Counted from the first letter of the stretch, positions 15,233-24,212 are shown. The stretch is DNA of 30,638 nucleotides from an uncultured Achromobacter sp. (GCA_913775005.1 CAJYKY010000085.1:1-30638); one strand, 5' to 3'. Made by a program: numbers and translations. The notes: generated by a model from the letters alone, not told the origin.

Positions 15233-16573
15233 TCACATCGGCTGGACGTTGGGACGGGCAAGCCGTTCGGCGGCCAGCGCGATCACCGTCATGAAGACGA
15301 GCGACGTCAGGAAGTAACCCAGGCTGGCGTCGTGCGATTCGTAGGCCTCGAAGTAAGCCGACCGCAGCAGCTGCATGCCGTGGGCGAAGGGCAGCCACAG
15401 CATGTAAGGCCGCAGATGTTCGGGCAACTGTTCCGACACGAAGAACACCGCCGCAAATATCTGCAAGAAGCGTTCGATAATGGGCGCCAGCCTCAGGAAG
15501 TAATGCCAGAACGTCGCGATGGAACCGAACAGCACGCCCATCGCCGCGCCAAAGCAGCCCATCAGCACCACAAACAGGATGAACCCCGCCCAGCTCTCGG
15601 GCAGCGTGATCAGCCCCAAGGCGTGCCCCGCGCTGATCAGCACCGCGAACACCACCAGGTACACAGACAGGTAGATCAGCGCCTGCACCAGCGCGCACAT
15701 CAGCGGCGTCACGCCCTGAAAGTTCAACAGGCCGCGCGCCGACACATAGGCGGTGCTGCTGCGAAACACGATCTGGCGGAACATGATCCATGTGGTGGCT
15801 CCCAATAGCGAGAACGTCTGCACGTCCATGCCCAGGATGAAATGCGTGCCCATCAGGATGTACAGCGACGAAATCAGCGTCAGCAGCACGATGGGACCCA
15901 TTAGCGACCACAGCAGCGCAATCCGGCTTTCGCCATGGATCACATGCAGCTGGTAGACAAACATCGCCATCAGCGTGCGGCCGGCCGAGCGGCGCTTGTC
16001 CTGGTTGCCCGGCGCGCGCGCTTCGTGCAGCGCCTGCAAGCGTTCGCGCAGGATCGCCAGGTCGCCCGCCTCGTCCTTGGGCAGTTCTATTTCCAGCGCG
16101 ACGTCGTTGCGCGACGCCTGCCGGCGCGCATCGCGCGCCTCGTCCTGCTTGCGGCGGTCCACGCGCCTGGCGTGCGCGGTGGCCAGACGCTCGTCTTCCG
16201 CCGTCAGCTTCGCAGGCATGTACCCCGGCGCAAACACGTCCACGCCGTCGCGGATATCCATTTCCAACAGCCGCACGATCAGGCGCAGCCGCCGCCGGGA
16301 AAAATCGGCCAGCGTCTCGTCGACCGCGCTGCGCACGATCTCGGCGTCCAGCTCGGCCTGCACGGCTTCGTACACCGCGCGCCGCGCCGCCACCGAATCA
16401 TGCGGCTCGCCCTGCAAGCGCGCGACCAGCGGCTTGAGCAATACGGCTGGCGGCGCCTTCGCTTCGAACAAGGCGGCGGGGTCCAGACGCCAGGCTGCAA
16501 CGCCGGCCCCTACCGTGTAGCTACTGTCCTTGCGGCGCGAACGCCAGCCCTTGATCCTGTCTTCGTTACTCAT
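15233..16573 (-). CDS. vexB: VexB/KpsM-family capsule ABC transporter permease with long N-terminal extension
   Basis: This is the membrane subunit of the ABC-2 type capsule exporter. The C-terminal part (about 195-446) has the six hydrophobic segments and typical blocks: YQLHVIHGESRIALLWSLMGP, FRQIVFRSSTAY, RFLQIFAAVFFVSEQLP and LPFAHGMQLLRSAYFE. Standard KpsM/VexB proteins are about 260 residues; this one has 446. Residues 1-195 are hydrophilic and charged, predicted helical, with a PGYMPAKLTAEDERLATAHARR segment, and belong to no domain I recognise. The start is 7 nt after the vexA stop with no internal ribosome site, suggesting coupling; vexC follows after 10 nt. The extension is probably cytoplasmic and may contact VexC. 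Confidence 0.88.
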   Translation of the reverse strand: MSNEDRIKGWRSRRKDSSYTVGAGVAAWRLDPAALFEAKAPPAVLLKPLVARLQGEPHDSVAARRAVYEAVQAELDAEIVRSAVDETLADFSRRRLRLIVRLLEMDIRDGVDVFAPGYMPAKLTAEDERLATAHARRVDRRKQDEARDARRQASRNDVALEIELPKDEAGDLAILRERLQALHEARAPGNQDKRRSAGRTLMAMFVYQLHVIHGESRIALLWSLMGPIVLLTLISSLYILMGTHFILGMDVQTFSLLGATTWIMFRQIVFRSSTAYVSARGLLNFQGVTPLMCALVQALIYLSVYLVVFAVLISAGHALGLITLPESWAGFILFVVLMGCFGAAMGVLFGSIATFWHYFLRLAPIIERFLQIFAAVFFVSEQLPEHLRPYMLWLPFAHGMQLLRSAYFEAYESHDASLGYFLTSLVFMTVIALAAERLARPNVQPM

Positions 16574-16580
16574 CGACGCG

Positions 16581-17765
16581 CTACTGGGACACGCCAGAGC
16601 TGCCGCCCGAGTCGCTATCGATTGCCCGCGTGGCGCTGAAGCCGGCGCTCATGGTGACGCGGAATGCCGACAGCACCTTCTGCACCTGCGTGAACGGCGC
16701 ATCCGAGATGTAGATGGCCTGCCCTTCATGCACCGAGAATTCGCGCGCCAGTGCAACCTGCTCCGGACGCGTCAGATCAAACTGGTACACCACCGGCAGC
16801 ATGTCCGGCTTGCCCGGCGCACCGGCCTTGGCAGGCGTGAACAGGAACACCGAACGCGGGTCCGCCGTCTTGTCGTCCAGGCCCTTCGAATCGGCCAGCG
16901 CATCCAGCACCGTGTAATTGCGCTTGCTGATCGCCACGCGCCCCTGCATGCCCGCCGCGCCCAGCACCGTCAGGTACTCGCGCGAATCGTAGGCGGTGAT
17001 GACATCGCCCGCGCGCAGCAGGATGTCGTTGTTTTGGTTGCGGTAGATATCCGACAGCCGCACCGACGCCACCTGGTTGTCGCGCCGCAGGCTGATGATC
17101 AGCTGTTCGGGGTTCGTCTGCACCGGCGCGGCCTGCGCCAGCGCGCTGCTTAGACGTTGAGACGTTTGCGTGATGGGAAACATGCCCGGCTTGGTCAGGT
17201 TGCCCTGCACGGTCACCATCTGCCCGCGCGCATCCGCTGCGCGCGTGACGCTGACGTCGGCGCCCACCACCAGCTTGCTCAGGCGCGCCACCACGGCGTC
17301 ATGCAATTGCGCCAGCGTGAGGCCGGCCGCGCGGAATTTTCCAAGAATGGGGAAGTAGACGTTGCCGTTGCGATCAATCTCCTGGTTGCCCAGGTTGCTG
17401 ACGCCGGACGGATCCGCCGCAAAGACGCCCAACCCGCCCCGTTCCCACACCGTGACGTTGATGCCGTCGCCCGGCACCAGGCTGTCAAACCCGGCTTGCG
17501 TCAGATCCCGATAGCGTTCGGGGAAGTCCGACACTTCGGGCACTTTGCTTGCCTGCACCAGTTCGCGCGAGACGGGCATCACGATGACATCCTTGTCGTC
17601 GTGCGCGCCCGTCATCTCGCTGAGCATCGGGCCGGAACGCGGCAGCTGGCATCCCGACAGGGTCAGGGCGGAAAGCAGCGCCAAGGTCAGGGCCGCCTTG
17701 CGCCACGGACCGCGCGCCAAGGCTGCCGCGGCCGGGACGCCCGCGGCCGGGACGTTCATTTGCAT
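16581..17765 (-). CDS. vexA: VexA/KpsD-type outer-membrane polysaccharide export (OPX) lipoprotein
   Basis: This forms the outer-membrane exit for capsule with VexD. The 394-residue protein has an N-terminal hydrophobic leader ending in a lipobox LSGC (lipidated C39). It is followed by the poly-export domain (FDSLVPGDGINVTVWERGGLGVF, then IDRNGNVYFPILGKFRAAGLTLAQLHDAVVARL) and SLBB-type domains (VTVQGNLTKPGMFPI, LRAGDVITAYDSREYLTVLGA). The C-terminal segment (YISDAPFTQVQKVLSAF) is typical of the Wza/KpsD group. Start at ATG 17765 with AAAAGG before it; an ATG two codons on is possible. It lies 44 nt after tviE in the same operon. Confidence 0.9.
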   Translation of the reverse strand: MQMNVPAAGVPAAAALARGPWRKAALTLALLSALTLSGCQLPRSGPMLSEMTGAHDDKDVIVMPVSRELVQASKVPEVSDFPERYRDLTQAGFDSLVPGDGINVTVWERGGLGVFAADPSGVSNLGNQEIDRNGNVYFPILGKFRAAGLTLAQLHDAVVARLSKLVVGADVSVTRAADARGQMVTVQGNLTKPGMFPITQTSQRLSSALAQAAPVQTNPEQLIISLRRDNQVASVRLSDIYRNQNNDILLRAGDVITAYDSREYLTVLGAAGMQGRVAISKRNYTVLDALADSKGLDDKTADPRSVFLFTPAKAGAPGKPDMLPVVYQFDLTRPEQVALAREFSVHEGQAIYISDAPFTQVQKVLSAFRVTMSAGFSATRAIDSDSGGSSGVSQ

Positions 17766-17809
17766 AAATACCTTTTACTTTTCAGGAACTCGGAAAGACG
17801 CGCCGGCCA

Positions 17810-19891
17810 TCAAGCCGTCATGCGGCACAGCGGCGTCATATCCATGCGTTCATCGTTCTCCGACGTGGGCATGACGGGGATGCACAAGGCCAGGAACTTG
17901 CTGAGCATCGCGTCCAGCGAGAACAGCGTCTGCGCCCGATGACGGCTTTGTTCGCGCAGGCTTTCGTCTGCACGCACCTGATCCACCATCGACAACACCT
18001 TGTCGCAAGCCTCGTTCAAGTCCGGATGCTCGACATCGCTAAGCAAATGCCCCGTCACGTTCTCGACGAAGCACTCGCCCGCGCCGCCTGCCGGCGTCGA
18101 CACCACCGGCACGCCCAGCAGTTGCGCTTCGATCAGCACATTGGGCAGGCCTTCGTAGCGCGACAGCAGAACACTGGCATCCATCTGCGAATACCAATAG
18201 CCCACGTGGTTCGACAAGCCCACAAGCAGCAGCCGGTCGGTCACTTTCATTTCGTCCGCCAAGGCTACGATGTTGTCGTGTAAACGTCCGTCGCCAACGA
18301 TGACAAAGCGCGCCTGTGGTCGTCGTTTTAGATATAGCGCGGCCAGCTTGATCCACAGCTGCGGGCGCTTGTCGGGTTCCAGCCGGAACACGCCGCCGAT
18401 CGTCTCCGTGGCGTCAGTAGTGCTGGCCTGAAAGGCCTTCCACTTCTGCTTATCGGTGGGCGATGCGTCGGTGGCCAGATCCGGCACGCCGTTGTACAGC
18501 ACATGAAAACGCACGATGGGAATGCCCAGCCAATCGGCATAGGCTTCGGCAGCGGTGCGACTATTGCTAACGAAATAAACGCCCGGCACCTGCGCCAGCG
18601 CCTGATACAGCTCGGGATATTCCTCGCGGAAGCGATCCTTGCGGATGTTGGGCGGCAGGCCGCGGAACACCAGATGGATCGTCGGCGCGCCCGCCAGCAG
18701 CGCGGCCAGCGCGCCGAACAGGCACGTGCCGTCCTGCCACAGGCTCACCACGTCGAACGGGTTGGCGCGCAACACCGGCGCCAGGCGCGTCACGCCGTAG
18801 TGCACCGGCGGCGGCAGCTGTTCCAGCAAGCGGCCCAGGTTGCCATCGGGAACCGATTGATGCGAAACCGAAATAGCCGGAAGCTTGTTGATTTCCGTGA
18901 CGGGAATCTGCGCCTTCACCAGCACGGGCAGGAAGAAATCCAGCCCTTGCTTCTTGTTGGACCCAGCCGGCTCGGAATGCGCCTTGACCAGCACCTCGAC
19001 CTTCTCAGGACGCTTGAGCATGGTGACAGGCTGCTGCTCTGGCACATCGGCCATGCGCGTCAGCTCACCGGCCAGCCGCGTCAGCTGGCGCTCGGCGCCG
19101 CCCGGTCCCAGGCTGCCCGTCACCAGCGCCACCGACACCGGCTTCTCTGGCGGCTGTTCGGCGATGTGGCGGTCACGGAAGTGCAGGATCGCGTGCTTCA
19201 TGGACACGATGCGCACGTCCTTGCCCGCCAGGCGGCCGCCCGGCTCGTAGCGTTGATAGAAGGCGTAGTCGCTGGCCAATCCTTCGGCGAGCTCGGCCGC
19301 CTTGCTACCGGGCGCAAGCTGCTTGGCCACGGGCGAGATCACTTCAAACGCATCGGCCAGCAGGCCCCGCTTGCGCAGGCGCTTGGCAAATTCGACGCGG
19401 ATGTTGCGATCCAGATGCTCCGAAATCAGCCGGCGGAACAACGCGTCCGACTGTTCGTGCGCGCGGATGTCGCTCAGCAGTTTGGCGCGCGCGAACAGGC
19501 GCGCGGGATTCTGCGTGGACTCGGGCAGGTGGCGTTCGACAAGGGACAAGGCTTCGTCCACATGCCGTTCTTTCACGAGCCGCGTTGCGCAATACCGGAC
19601 AATCTGAAGATCGTCCGGGCACTCTTGCAAGAGCGTGGCCCATTGCTCGGCCATGCCCTCGTTCAAGCCGGCGGATTCTTTCAGGCGAAGGAGCAGAAAG
19701 CGCACCTTCGAATCCGCCATGTAGCCGCGCGCCAACGCTTGCGCGCGCGGCAGGTTTTCCTGCGCAACCTGAACCCGTCCTGACGTGGCGACAATCTCTT
19801 CCAGCTCGGCATGCACCGCCTGGAGTTCCGGCGACACGACGTCGCGCTTTTCTGTCAGGTCCACCCGTTCGGCAATCAGCGGCGGATTCAT
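17810..19891 (-). CDS. tviE: TviE-like GT4 glycosyltransferase (capsule polymerase)
   Basis: In Vi synthesis TviE is the glycosyltransferase that polymerises the aminouronic acid from its UDP donor. This product has 693 residues. The first 240 or so are helical TPR-like repeats. A GT-B fold follows, beginning with VALVTGSLGPGGAERQLTRLAG (254-275), with SLWQDGTCLFGALAALL in the N-terminal Rossmann half. The donor-binding half has PQARFVIVGDGRLHDNI (526-541) and the EX7E motif E580-GLPNVLI-E588, continuing AQLLGVPVVSTPAGGAGECF. The start ATG overlaps the tviD stop by 4 nt (ATGA), so the two are coupled. No membrane segment is seen; it should act at the cytoplasmic face. Confidence 0.87.
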   Translation of the reverse strand: MNPPLIAERVDLTEKRDVVSPELQAVHAELEEIVATSGRVQVAQENLPRAQALARGYMADSKVRFLLLRLKESAGLNEGMAEQWATLLQECPDDLQIVRYCATRLVKERHVDEALSLVERHLPESTQNPARLFARAKLLSDIRAHEQSDALFRRLISEHLDRNIRVEFAKRLRKRGLLADAFEVISPVAKQLAPGSKAAELAEGLASDYAFYQRYEPGGRLAGKDVRIVSMKHAILHFRDRHIAEQPPEKPVSVALVTGSLGPGGAERQLTRLAGELTRMADVPEQQPVTMLKRPEKVEVLVKAHSEPAGSNKKQGLDFFLPVLVKAQIPVTEINKLPAISVSHQSVPDGNLGRLLEQLPPPVHYGVTRLAPVLRANPFDVVSLWQDGTCLFGALAALLAGAPTIHLVFRGLPPNIRKDRFREEYPELYQALAQVPGVYFVSNSRTAAEAYADWLGIPIVRFHVLYNGVPDLATDASPTDKQKWKAFQASTTDATETIGGVFRLEPDKRPQLWIKLAALYLKRRPQARFVIVGDGRLHDNIVALADEMKVTDRLLLVGLSNHVGYWYSQMDASVLLSRYEGLPNVLIEAQLLGVPVVSTPAGGAGECFVENVTGHLLSDVEHPDLNEACDKVLSMVDQVRADESLREQSRHRAQTLFSLDAMLSKFLALCIPVMPTSENDERMDMTPLCRMTA

Positions 19892-22365
19892 GCGGCCTTC
19901 CTACGATTGATCTTCTCAATCCACACCTGGCAACGTTCGATGTAGTGCTCGAACTGCGCCGGGTTGTCGGAACGTTGTTGCAGCGCTTTCCAGTACGGCA
20001 GGGCTTGCTCGAAGCGATGCAGACGCATGGCGCCCACGGCGGCCAGACGCAGGCCGATGGGATCATCGGGCACCAGCTTGATAATCCGCTCGCCCAGCGC
20101 CAGGCGCTCCGTGGTGCTGGCCGGATCCAGCGCACGGGCCTCGGCGTACAGCACGGCCAGGATGCGGCGCTTCTCGTGATCCACTTCGGTCATGGCCGGC
20201 CACGACTGCGCAACGCGGTCCAGCAGGTTCCACGCGCCTTGGTGATCACCGGACGACAGGATTTCACGCGCACCGCGAATCGCACGCGGGCCAAGCCGGC
20301 CCAGTTGGCGTTCGGCTTCTTCCTTGGCGCTTTGATCGGCCGACGGATGGGCCAGCACCATCTTGTAGGCGTCGATGGCTTCACCGAACCAGCCGCCGTT
20401 GAACGCCACCCGCGCAAAGAACAGCTGCGTGCTGAGCGGGGCGGATTCGTTGGCGGCCGCCTGCTCCAGATGGCGCATGGCGGTCTCTTTGTCGCCCAGC
20501 GCATCGGCCGCGCGGCCACGCATGGCGTCAAGCTCAGGGAAGTCGACTTGCGTATCGATCGCGATGTCCGTCAGGTCCATCACTTCCTTGTTATTGCCGG
20601 CCACCAGCGCGGCCCGCACACCCAGGCGCATGGCGCGTTCGAATGCACGCTGTGCGCGCACACCGGCCAGGGCATCGGGGTTCAGCAGGCGATGCGCGCA
20701 GATGCGCTCGGCGGCATCGCGCAGGCGTCCTTCTTCCAGCGCACGGTTGCCTTCTTCGGCCCATGCGGCCGATTGCGATTGAAGCCATGCGATGATGTCT
20801 TCCTGCTCGCTCTTGGCCAGATTGCAAGACACGGCCAACGCAGCGGCGGCCATGATGCAGCCGCGCCACGAGGCTTCCTTGACCAGCTCCAGCGCGTCAC
20901 CATCGGCCAGCGCGGGCTTCTCGGCGGCCAGCGTACGCAGGCCTGCACGATCCGAAGCCAACAGGCGGTCACGCCACAGCACGGCAAAGCCGCGACCGTA
21001 GTCGGGGATAACGGCGCGCACTTCGTGCACCCAGCGAATGGCGGCTTCCATGTCGCCGCTGGCTTGCAGCAGCGACAGCACCGTGTCGGCGGCTTCCAGC
21101 GCGGTGGCGTCTTCACGCGACGAGATGCGGAACAGCTGCTTCCAGTTGCCCAGCGACTCGTCCACGTAGCCCAGCTGGCTGGCGGACGCGGCGGCGATGC
21201 GCACGATCTCGGGCGTTTCGATTTCATCACCCAACAGGCCGGCGGCCAGCGAGTAAGCGACGTCGTGACGGCCCAGCTTGAAGTGGTTGCGCATCAGGAT
21301 CTGCTCGGCCTTGCTGCCCGATGCCAGCCCTTCCGCACTGTCCAGCAGCGCCAGCGACCCTTCGTAGTCGCCCAATTCTTCCTGGATGCGAGCGAACAGC
21401 AGCACGTGATCGGGCAGGCCGGGGTAGCGGCGCAGCACATCGCGCACGCGGCGGGAGGCTTCGCGCAGATCGCCCGATTCCCACAGCTTTTCGATGCGCT
21501 CGGCGTTGTCGTCGGCACCCAGCTTGGGCACGGACGGCGTCGGCGTGGACGCGCTCATGCGCGGACGCATGAAGTTCTTGAACCAGTCTGCGTGCAGGCG
21601 CTCGGCAAAGCGCGGCGTGTAGTGCGTCAGGTCCAGCCCGCCGTCTTCCATCGCTTCGGCCTGGCCCAGCTTGTTCATCAGCGGCGTCGGGTCGTAGCAC
21701 GGCACGCCGATGCGCTGCGCGGCGGCGGTCACGGCGGCGATCAGCTGTTCGCGCTGTTCGATCGGCACGTTGTCCGGCGTGAGCGCGTTGACGTGGGTGA
21801 CGAACACCACCTTGTCGCGGCCCAGCAGCTCAACCAGCTGACGCATTTCCTGTTCGATGTCTTCGTCCGTCAGATCGCGCTTGACGATGCGGGCCAGCAG
21901 CGCGCGGTCGTCTTGCGACAGGCTCTTGAAGACCGGGTCCTGGTCCAGCAGCGCGCGCCGCTCTTCCAGGCGCTCGGCGCTGGCCAGCGACCAGAACATC
22001 CGCGTGCGGGTTCGGTCGGCGAAGAACTCGCTGAAGTAGCGGCCCAGGTAGTTGGACTGGATGGGGTAGCCATCGATGGTGAGCAGCTTGCGCGACGACA
22101 GCTCAACCATGTAGAGCTCGGCCGGCTTGTGCGTGGCGCGGCGCGCCTGTTCCCCATTGGATGGGCGGAAGATCAAGCGCTGCACATCGGCGGGAATGTC
22201 GGCCTGGCCGAACATGAATCGCGCCTGTTGAAGCGCTTCCGCGCTGGTGTGCACAAAGCCGTAGTTGCGGCCCAGTTGCAGCTTGATGGGGTAGCGACCT
22301 ACGGCATCGCGCAAAGGCGTGTGGATGCGGCAGGTGCCAATCGGAGCAATCGTGAAAGCAGCCAT
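19888..22365 (-). CDS. tviD: TviD-like Vi polysaccharide biosynthesis protein (SGNH-like O-acetyltransferase domain plus TPRs)
   Basis: TviD is required for Vi synthesis and has been linked to O-acetylation of the polymer. This 825-residue protein has two parts. Residues 1-about 268 form an alpha/beta domain opening IAPIGTCRIHTPL. C12 sits where SGNH/GDSL enzymes have their nucleophile, and a D245-L-T-H248 block sits where they have the catalytic Asp-x-x-His; VVFVTHVNAL (186-195) precedes it. Residues about 285-825 are TPR-like helices. Start at 22365 with a strong AGGAGAGG site, 39 nt after tviB; the end overlaps tviE by 4 nt. The family assignment rests on operon position, length and architecture; the Cys-based acetyltransferase reading is inferred. 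Confidence 0.83.
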   Translation of the reverse strand: MAAFTIAPIGTCRIHTPLRDAVGRYPIKLQLGRNYGFVHTSAEALQQARFMFGQADIPADVQRLIFRPSNGEQARRATHKPAELYMVELSSRKLLTIDGYPIQSNYLGRYFSEFFADRTRTRMFWSLASAERLEERRALLDQDPVFKSLSQDDRALLARIVKRDLTDEDIEQEMRQLVELLGRDKVVFVTHVNALTPDNVPIEQREQLIAAVTAAAQRIGVPCYDPTPLMNKLGQAEAMEDGGLDLTHYTPRFAERLHADWFKNFMRPRMSASTPTPSVPKLGADDNAERIEKLWESGDLREASRRVRDVLRRYPGLPDHVLLFARIQEELGDYEGSLALLDSAEGLASGSKAEQILMRNHFKLGRHDVAYSLAAGLLGDEIETPEIVRIAAASASQLGYVDESLGNWKQLFRISSREDATALEAADTVLSLLQASGDMEAAIRWVHEVRAVIPDYGRGFAVLWRDRLLASDRAGLRTLAAEKPALADGDALELVKEASWRGCIMAAAALAVSCNLAKSEQEDIIAWLQSQSAAWAEEGNRALEEGRLRDAAERICAHRLLNPDALAGVRAQRAFERAMRLGVRAALVAGNNKEVMDLTDIAIDTQVDFPELDAMRGRAADALGDKETAMRHLEQAAANESAPLSTQLFFARVAFNGGWFGEAIDAYKMVLAHPSADQSAKEEAERQLGRLGPRAIRGAREILSSGDHQGAWNLLDRVAQSWPAMTEVDHEKRRILAVLYAEARALDPASTTERLALGERIIKLVPDDPIGLRLAAVGAMRLHRFEQALPYWKALQQRSDNPAQFEHYIERCQVWIEKINRRKAA

Positions 22366-22404
22366 TCAGGGCCTCTCCTGTAGTGATGGATAGTGAGGCT
22401 GAAC

Positions 22405-23682
22405 TTAAAGAGTCCAGTACAAGAGGTCGGACTGAAGCCGTTTGCTGTCCAGCACGGACTTCAAGTCACACACCATGCCCCCGCGCTTGACCAGTTGCGG
22501 CAAGTCTTCCCAGATGGAGTCCATGGTTTCGCGGTGCGGCACGGCAAGAATCAGCACGTCCATGTCGCGGAATTGGTCGCGATCAACAAGCGTGATGCCG
22601 TATTCGTGCTGCATCTGCTCGGGGTCGACCATCGGGTCGCACGCGACCGGCGTAATGCCGAAAGCGCCCAACGCGTTGTAAAGATCGACGACCTTCGAGT
22701 TGCGGATGTCGGGCACGTTTTCCTTGAACGTCATGCCAAGGATGCCGACGCGGGTCTGCGCATTCAGACGGCCGTTGCGGGCCAGCGTCTGCACCACGCG
22801 CGACGCCACGTGGGTAGCCATGCCGTCGTTGATGCGGCGGCCGGACAGGATGACTTCGGGGTGGTAGCCCAGTTCCTGGGCCTTGGAGGTCAGGTAGTAA
22901 GGATCCACGCCGATGCAGTGGCCCCCGACCAGACCGGGCGAGAACTTCAGGAAGTTCCACTTCGTCCCGGCGGCGGCCAGGACTTCCGAGGTGCGGATGC
23001 CCACCAGATCGCAGATCTTGGACATCTCGTTCATCAGCGCGATGTTGATGTCGCGCTGGGTGTTTTCCAGCACCTTGGCCGCTTCGGCCACCTTGATCGA
23101 CGAGGCGCGATGCACGCCAGCGTCGATGATCTGTTCGTACACGCCGGCGATGATTTCCAGCGATTCCTCGTCCTGGCCGGAGACGATCTTGACGATCTTT
23201 TCCAGCGGATGCTCGCGGTCGCCCGGGTTGATCCGTTCGGGGCTGTAGCCCAGCTTGAAATCAACACCGCAACGCAGGCCGGAAATCTTTTCCAGCTCCG
23301 GTCCGCAGATTTCTTCGGTAGCGCCGGGGTGCACGGTGGATTCGAATACGACGATGCATCCGGGACGCAGCACCGGCCCGATGGACCGGCACGCCCTCAC
23401 CAGCAGCGAGAAATCGGGGTTGTTTTTCTCGTCAACGGGAGTGGGGACGGCCACGACGAAAAAGTCACATCCTTCCAGTTCGCTCACCTGGTCGGTGAAC
23501 TGCATGGGGGAAGCCAGCAATACCTCGCGTTCAATCTCGCCGGTCCAGTCGTCGCCCTCTTTCAGACGGGCGATGCGGCGCTTATCCACATCAAATCCGA
23601 TGACATCAAAGCGCTTGGAAAATGCGACGGCTACAGGCAGGCCGACATAACCCAGGCCACACACTGCGATTCTCTTTACCAC
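22405..23682 (-). CDS. tviB: UDP-N-acetylglucosamine 6-dehydrogenase (TviB/WbpO type)
   Basis: This oxidises UDP-GlcNAc at C6 to UDP-GlcNAcA with two NAD+, the first committed step to aminouronic-acid capsules. The 425-residue enzyme of the UDP-glucose/mannose dehydrogenase family has the NAD fold GLGYVGLP (9-16) and FDVD at 30-33. The STVHPG and LGYSPERINPGDREH blocks follow, then the catalytic cysteine C256 in GLVGGHCIGVDPYYL. The C-terminal domain has LGMTFKENVPDIRNSK. The start is GTG at 23682 with GAGG five nt before. It is the first gene of the capsule operon; the TviC C4-epimerase gene that follows tviB in Salmonella is absent, tviD coming next. Confidence 0.92.
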   Translation of the reverse strand: MVKRIAVCGLGYVGLPVAVAFSKRFDVIGFDVDKRRIARLKEGDDWTGEIEREVLLASPMQFTDQVSELEGCDFFVVAVPTPVDEKNNPDFSLLVRACRSIGPVLRPGCIVVFESTVHPGATEEICGPELEKISGLRCGVDFKLGYSPERINPGDREHPLEKIVKIVSGQDEESLEIIAGVYEQIIDAGVHRASSIKVAEAAKVLENTQRDINIALMNEMSKICDLVGIRTSEVLAAAGTKWNFLKFSPGLVGGHCIGVDPYYLTSKAQELGYHPEVILSGRRINDGMATHVASRVVQTLARNGRLNAQTRVGILGMTFKENVPDIRNSKVVDLYNALGAFGITPVACDPMVDPEQMQHEYGITLVDRDQFRDMDVLILAVPHRETMDSIWEDLPQLVKRGGMVCDLKSVLDSKRLQSDLLYWTL

Positions 23683-23862
23683 GGGGACCTCACTAGTTTC
23701 GTCGTGTCGAAGACACTAGAAATCGACGCCCAGGGACCAGAATTCGATATGAAATCGATATTCAAAAGTCCTGTCTGAGCGGACGCGTTGCTTAAGAATT
23801 TTTACGGCTCGATACGCCGATTAACACCTTCAGCGACGAGCCAACGAATCGTAGATGGGTCG

Positions 23863-23899
23863 CACAGCAAACTTTTTTCTAAAAATGTTTTTTGCTGTG
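23863..23899. repeat. inverted repeat upstream of tviB
   Basis: CACAGCAAA (23863-23871) and its exact complement TTTGCTGTG (23891-23899) flank a 19-nt A/T-rich centre. The spacing of the arms (about 28 bp centre to centre) and its place about 180 bp before tviB suit an operator for a dimeric regulator or a leader hairpin. Which one is unresolved. Confidence 0.4.
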
Positions 23900-24069
23900 G
23901 AAATAAATCAGAGTGGCCCGTAATAAACCCGGGAATTCCCTCAAATAATTACATTCATTACACAAACCGCAACAGAGGAACGCCGTTCGGTTGTTAGTAA
24001 ATATTAAAAAGGGTATTACTTGATCTTATTTAACCAAAGTGAAATCTCATAATCCCGTTTGGGATAAAG

Positions 24070-24117
24070 CCGGGATATTGCCGCGATTTCACCAAGGCTG
24101 TCCCGGCAATAGCCGGG
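24070..24117. repeat. imperfect 14-bp inverted repeat
   Basis: CCGGGATATTGCCG (24070-24083) pairs with CGGCAATAGCCGGG (24104-24117) at 12 of 14 positions around a 20-nt loop. A smaller perfect hairpin, ATCCC-GTTT-GGGAT (24052-24065), lies next to it. No T-run follows either, so they are not ordinary terminators. Confidence 0.35.
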
Positions 24118-24181
24118 GGAATTACATTCGGCGCGTATGACTTAATACCTGCGGAGAATATCACTATGCTGAACATTACCG

Positions 24182-24212
24182 TTTGACGAGCGCCCGCCAG
24201 GCGCCCGTCAAA
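24182..24212. terminator. strong hairpin after the MFS gene
   Basis: A 13-bp stem with one G-T pair and a 5-nt loop (arms TTTGACGAGCGCC and GGCGCCCGTCAAA on the plus strand) begins 10 bases after the MFS stop. The stem is very stable, but there is no following U-tract on either strand, so it may be a 3'-end stabiliser or rho-assisted stop rather than a classical terminator. Confidence 0.45.

Noticed and set aside
19585..22383. 932-codon open frame on the plus strand opposite tviD and tviE
   Set aside because: It is exactly antisense to two recognisable genes, is rich in Arg, His, Gln and Ala with no domain, and is the usual by-product of strong GC bias at third codon positions.
22393..23778. 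461-codon open frame on the plus strand
   Set aside because: It is antisense to tviB, has no recognisable motif and runs into the AT-rich leader.
23788..23997. 69-codon plus-strand frame in the capsule leader
   Set aside because: No ribosome site or recognisable product; it spans the inverted repeat and the GGGAATTCCC palindrome.
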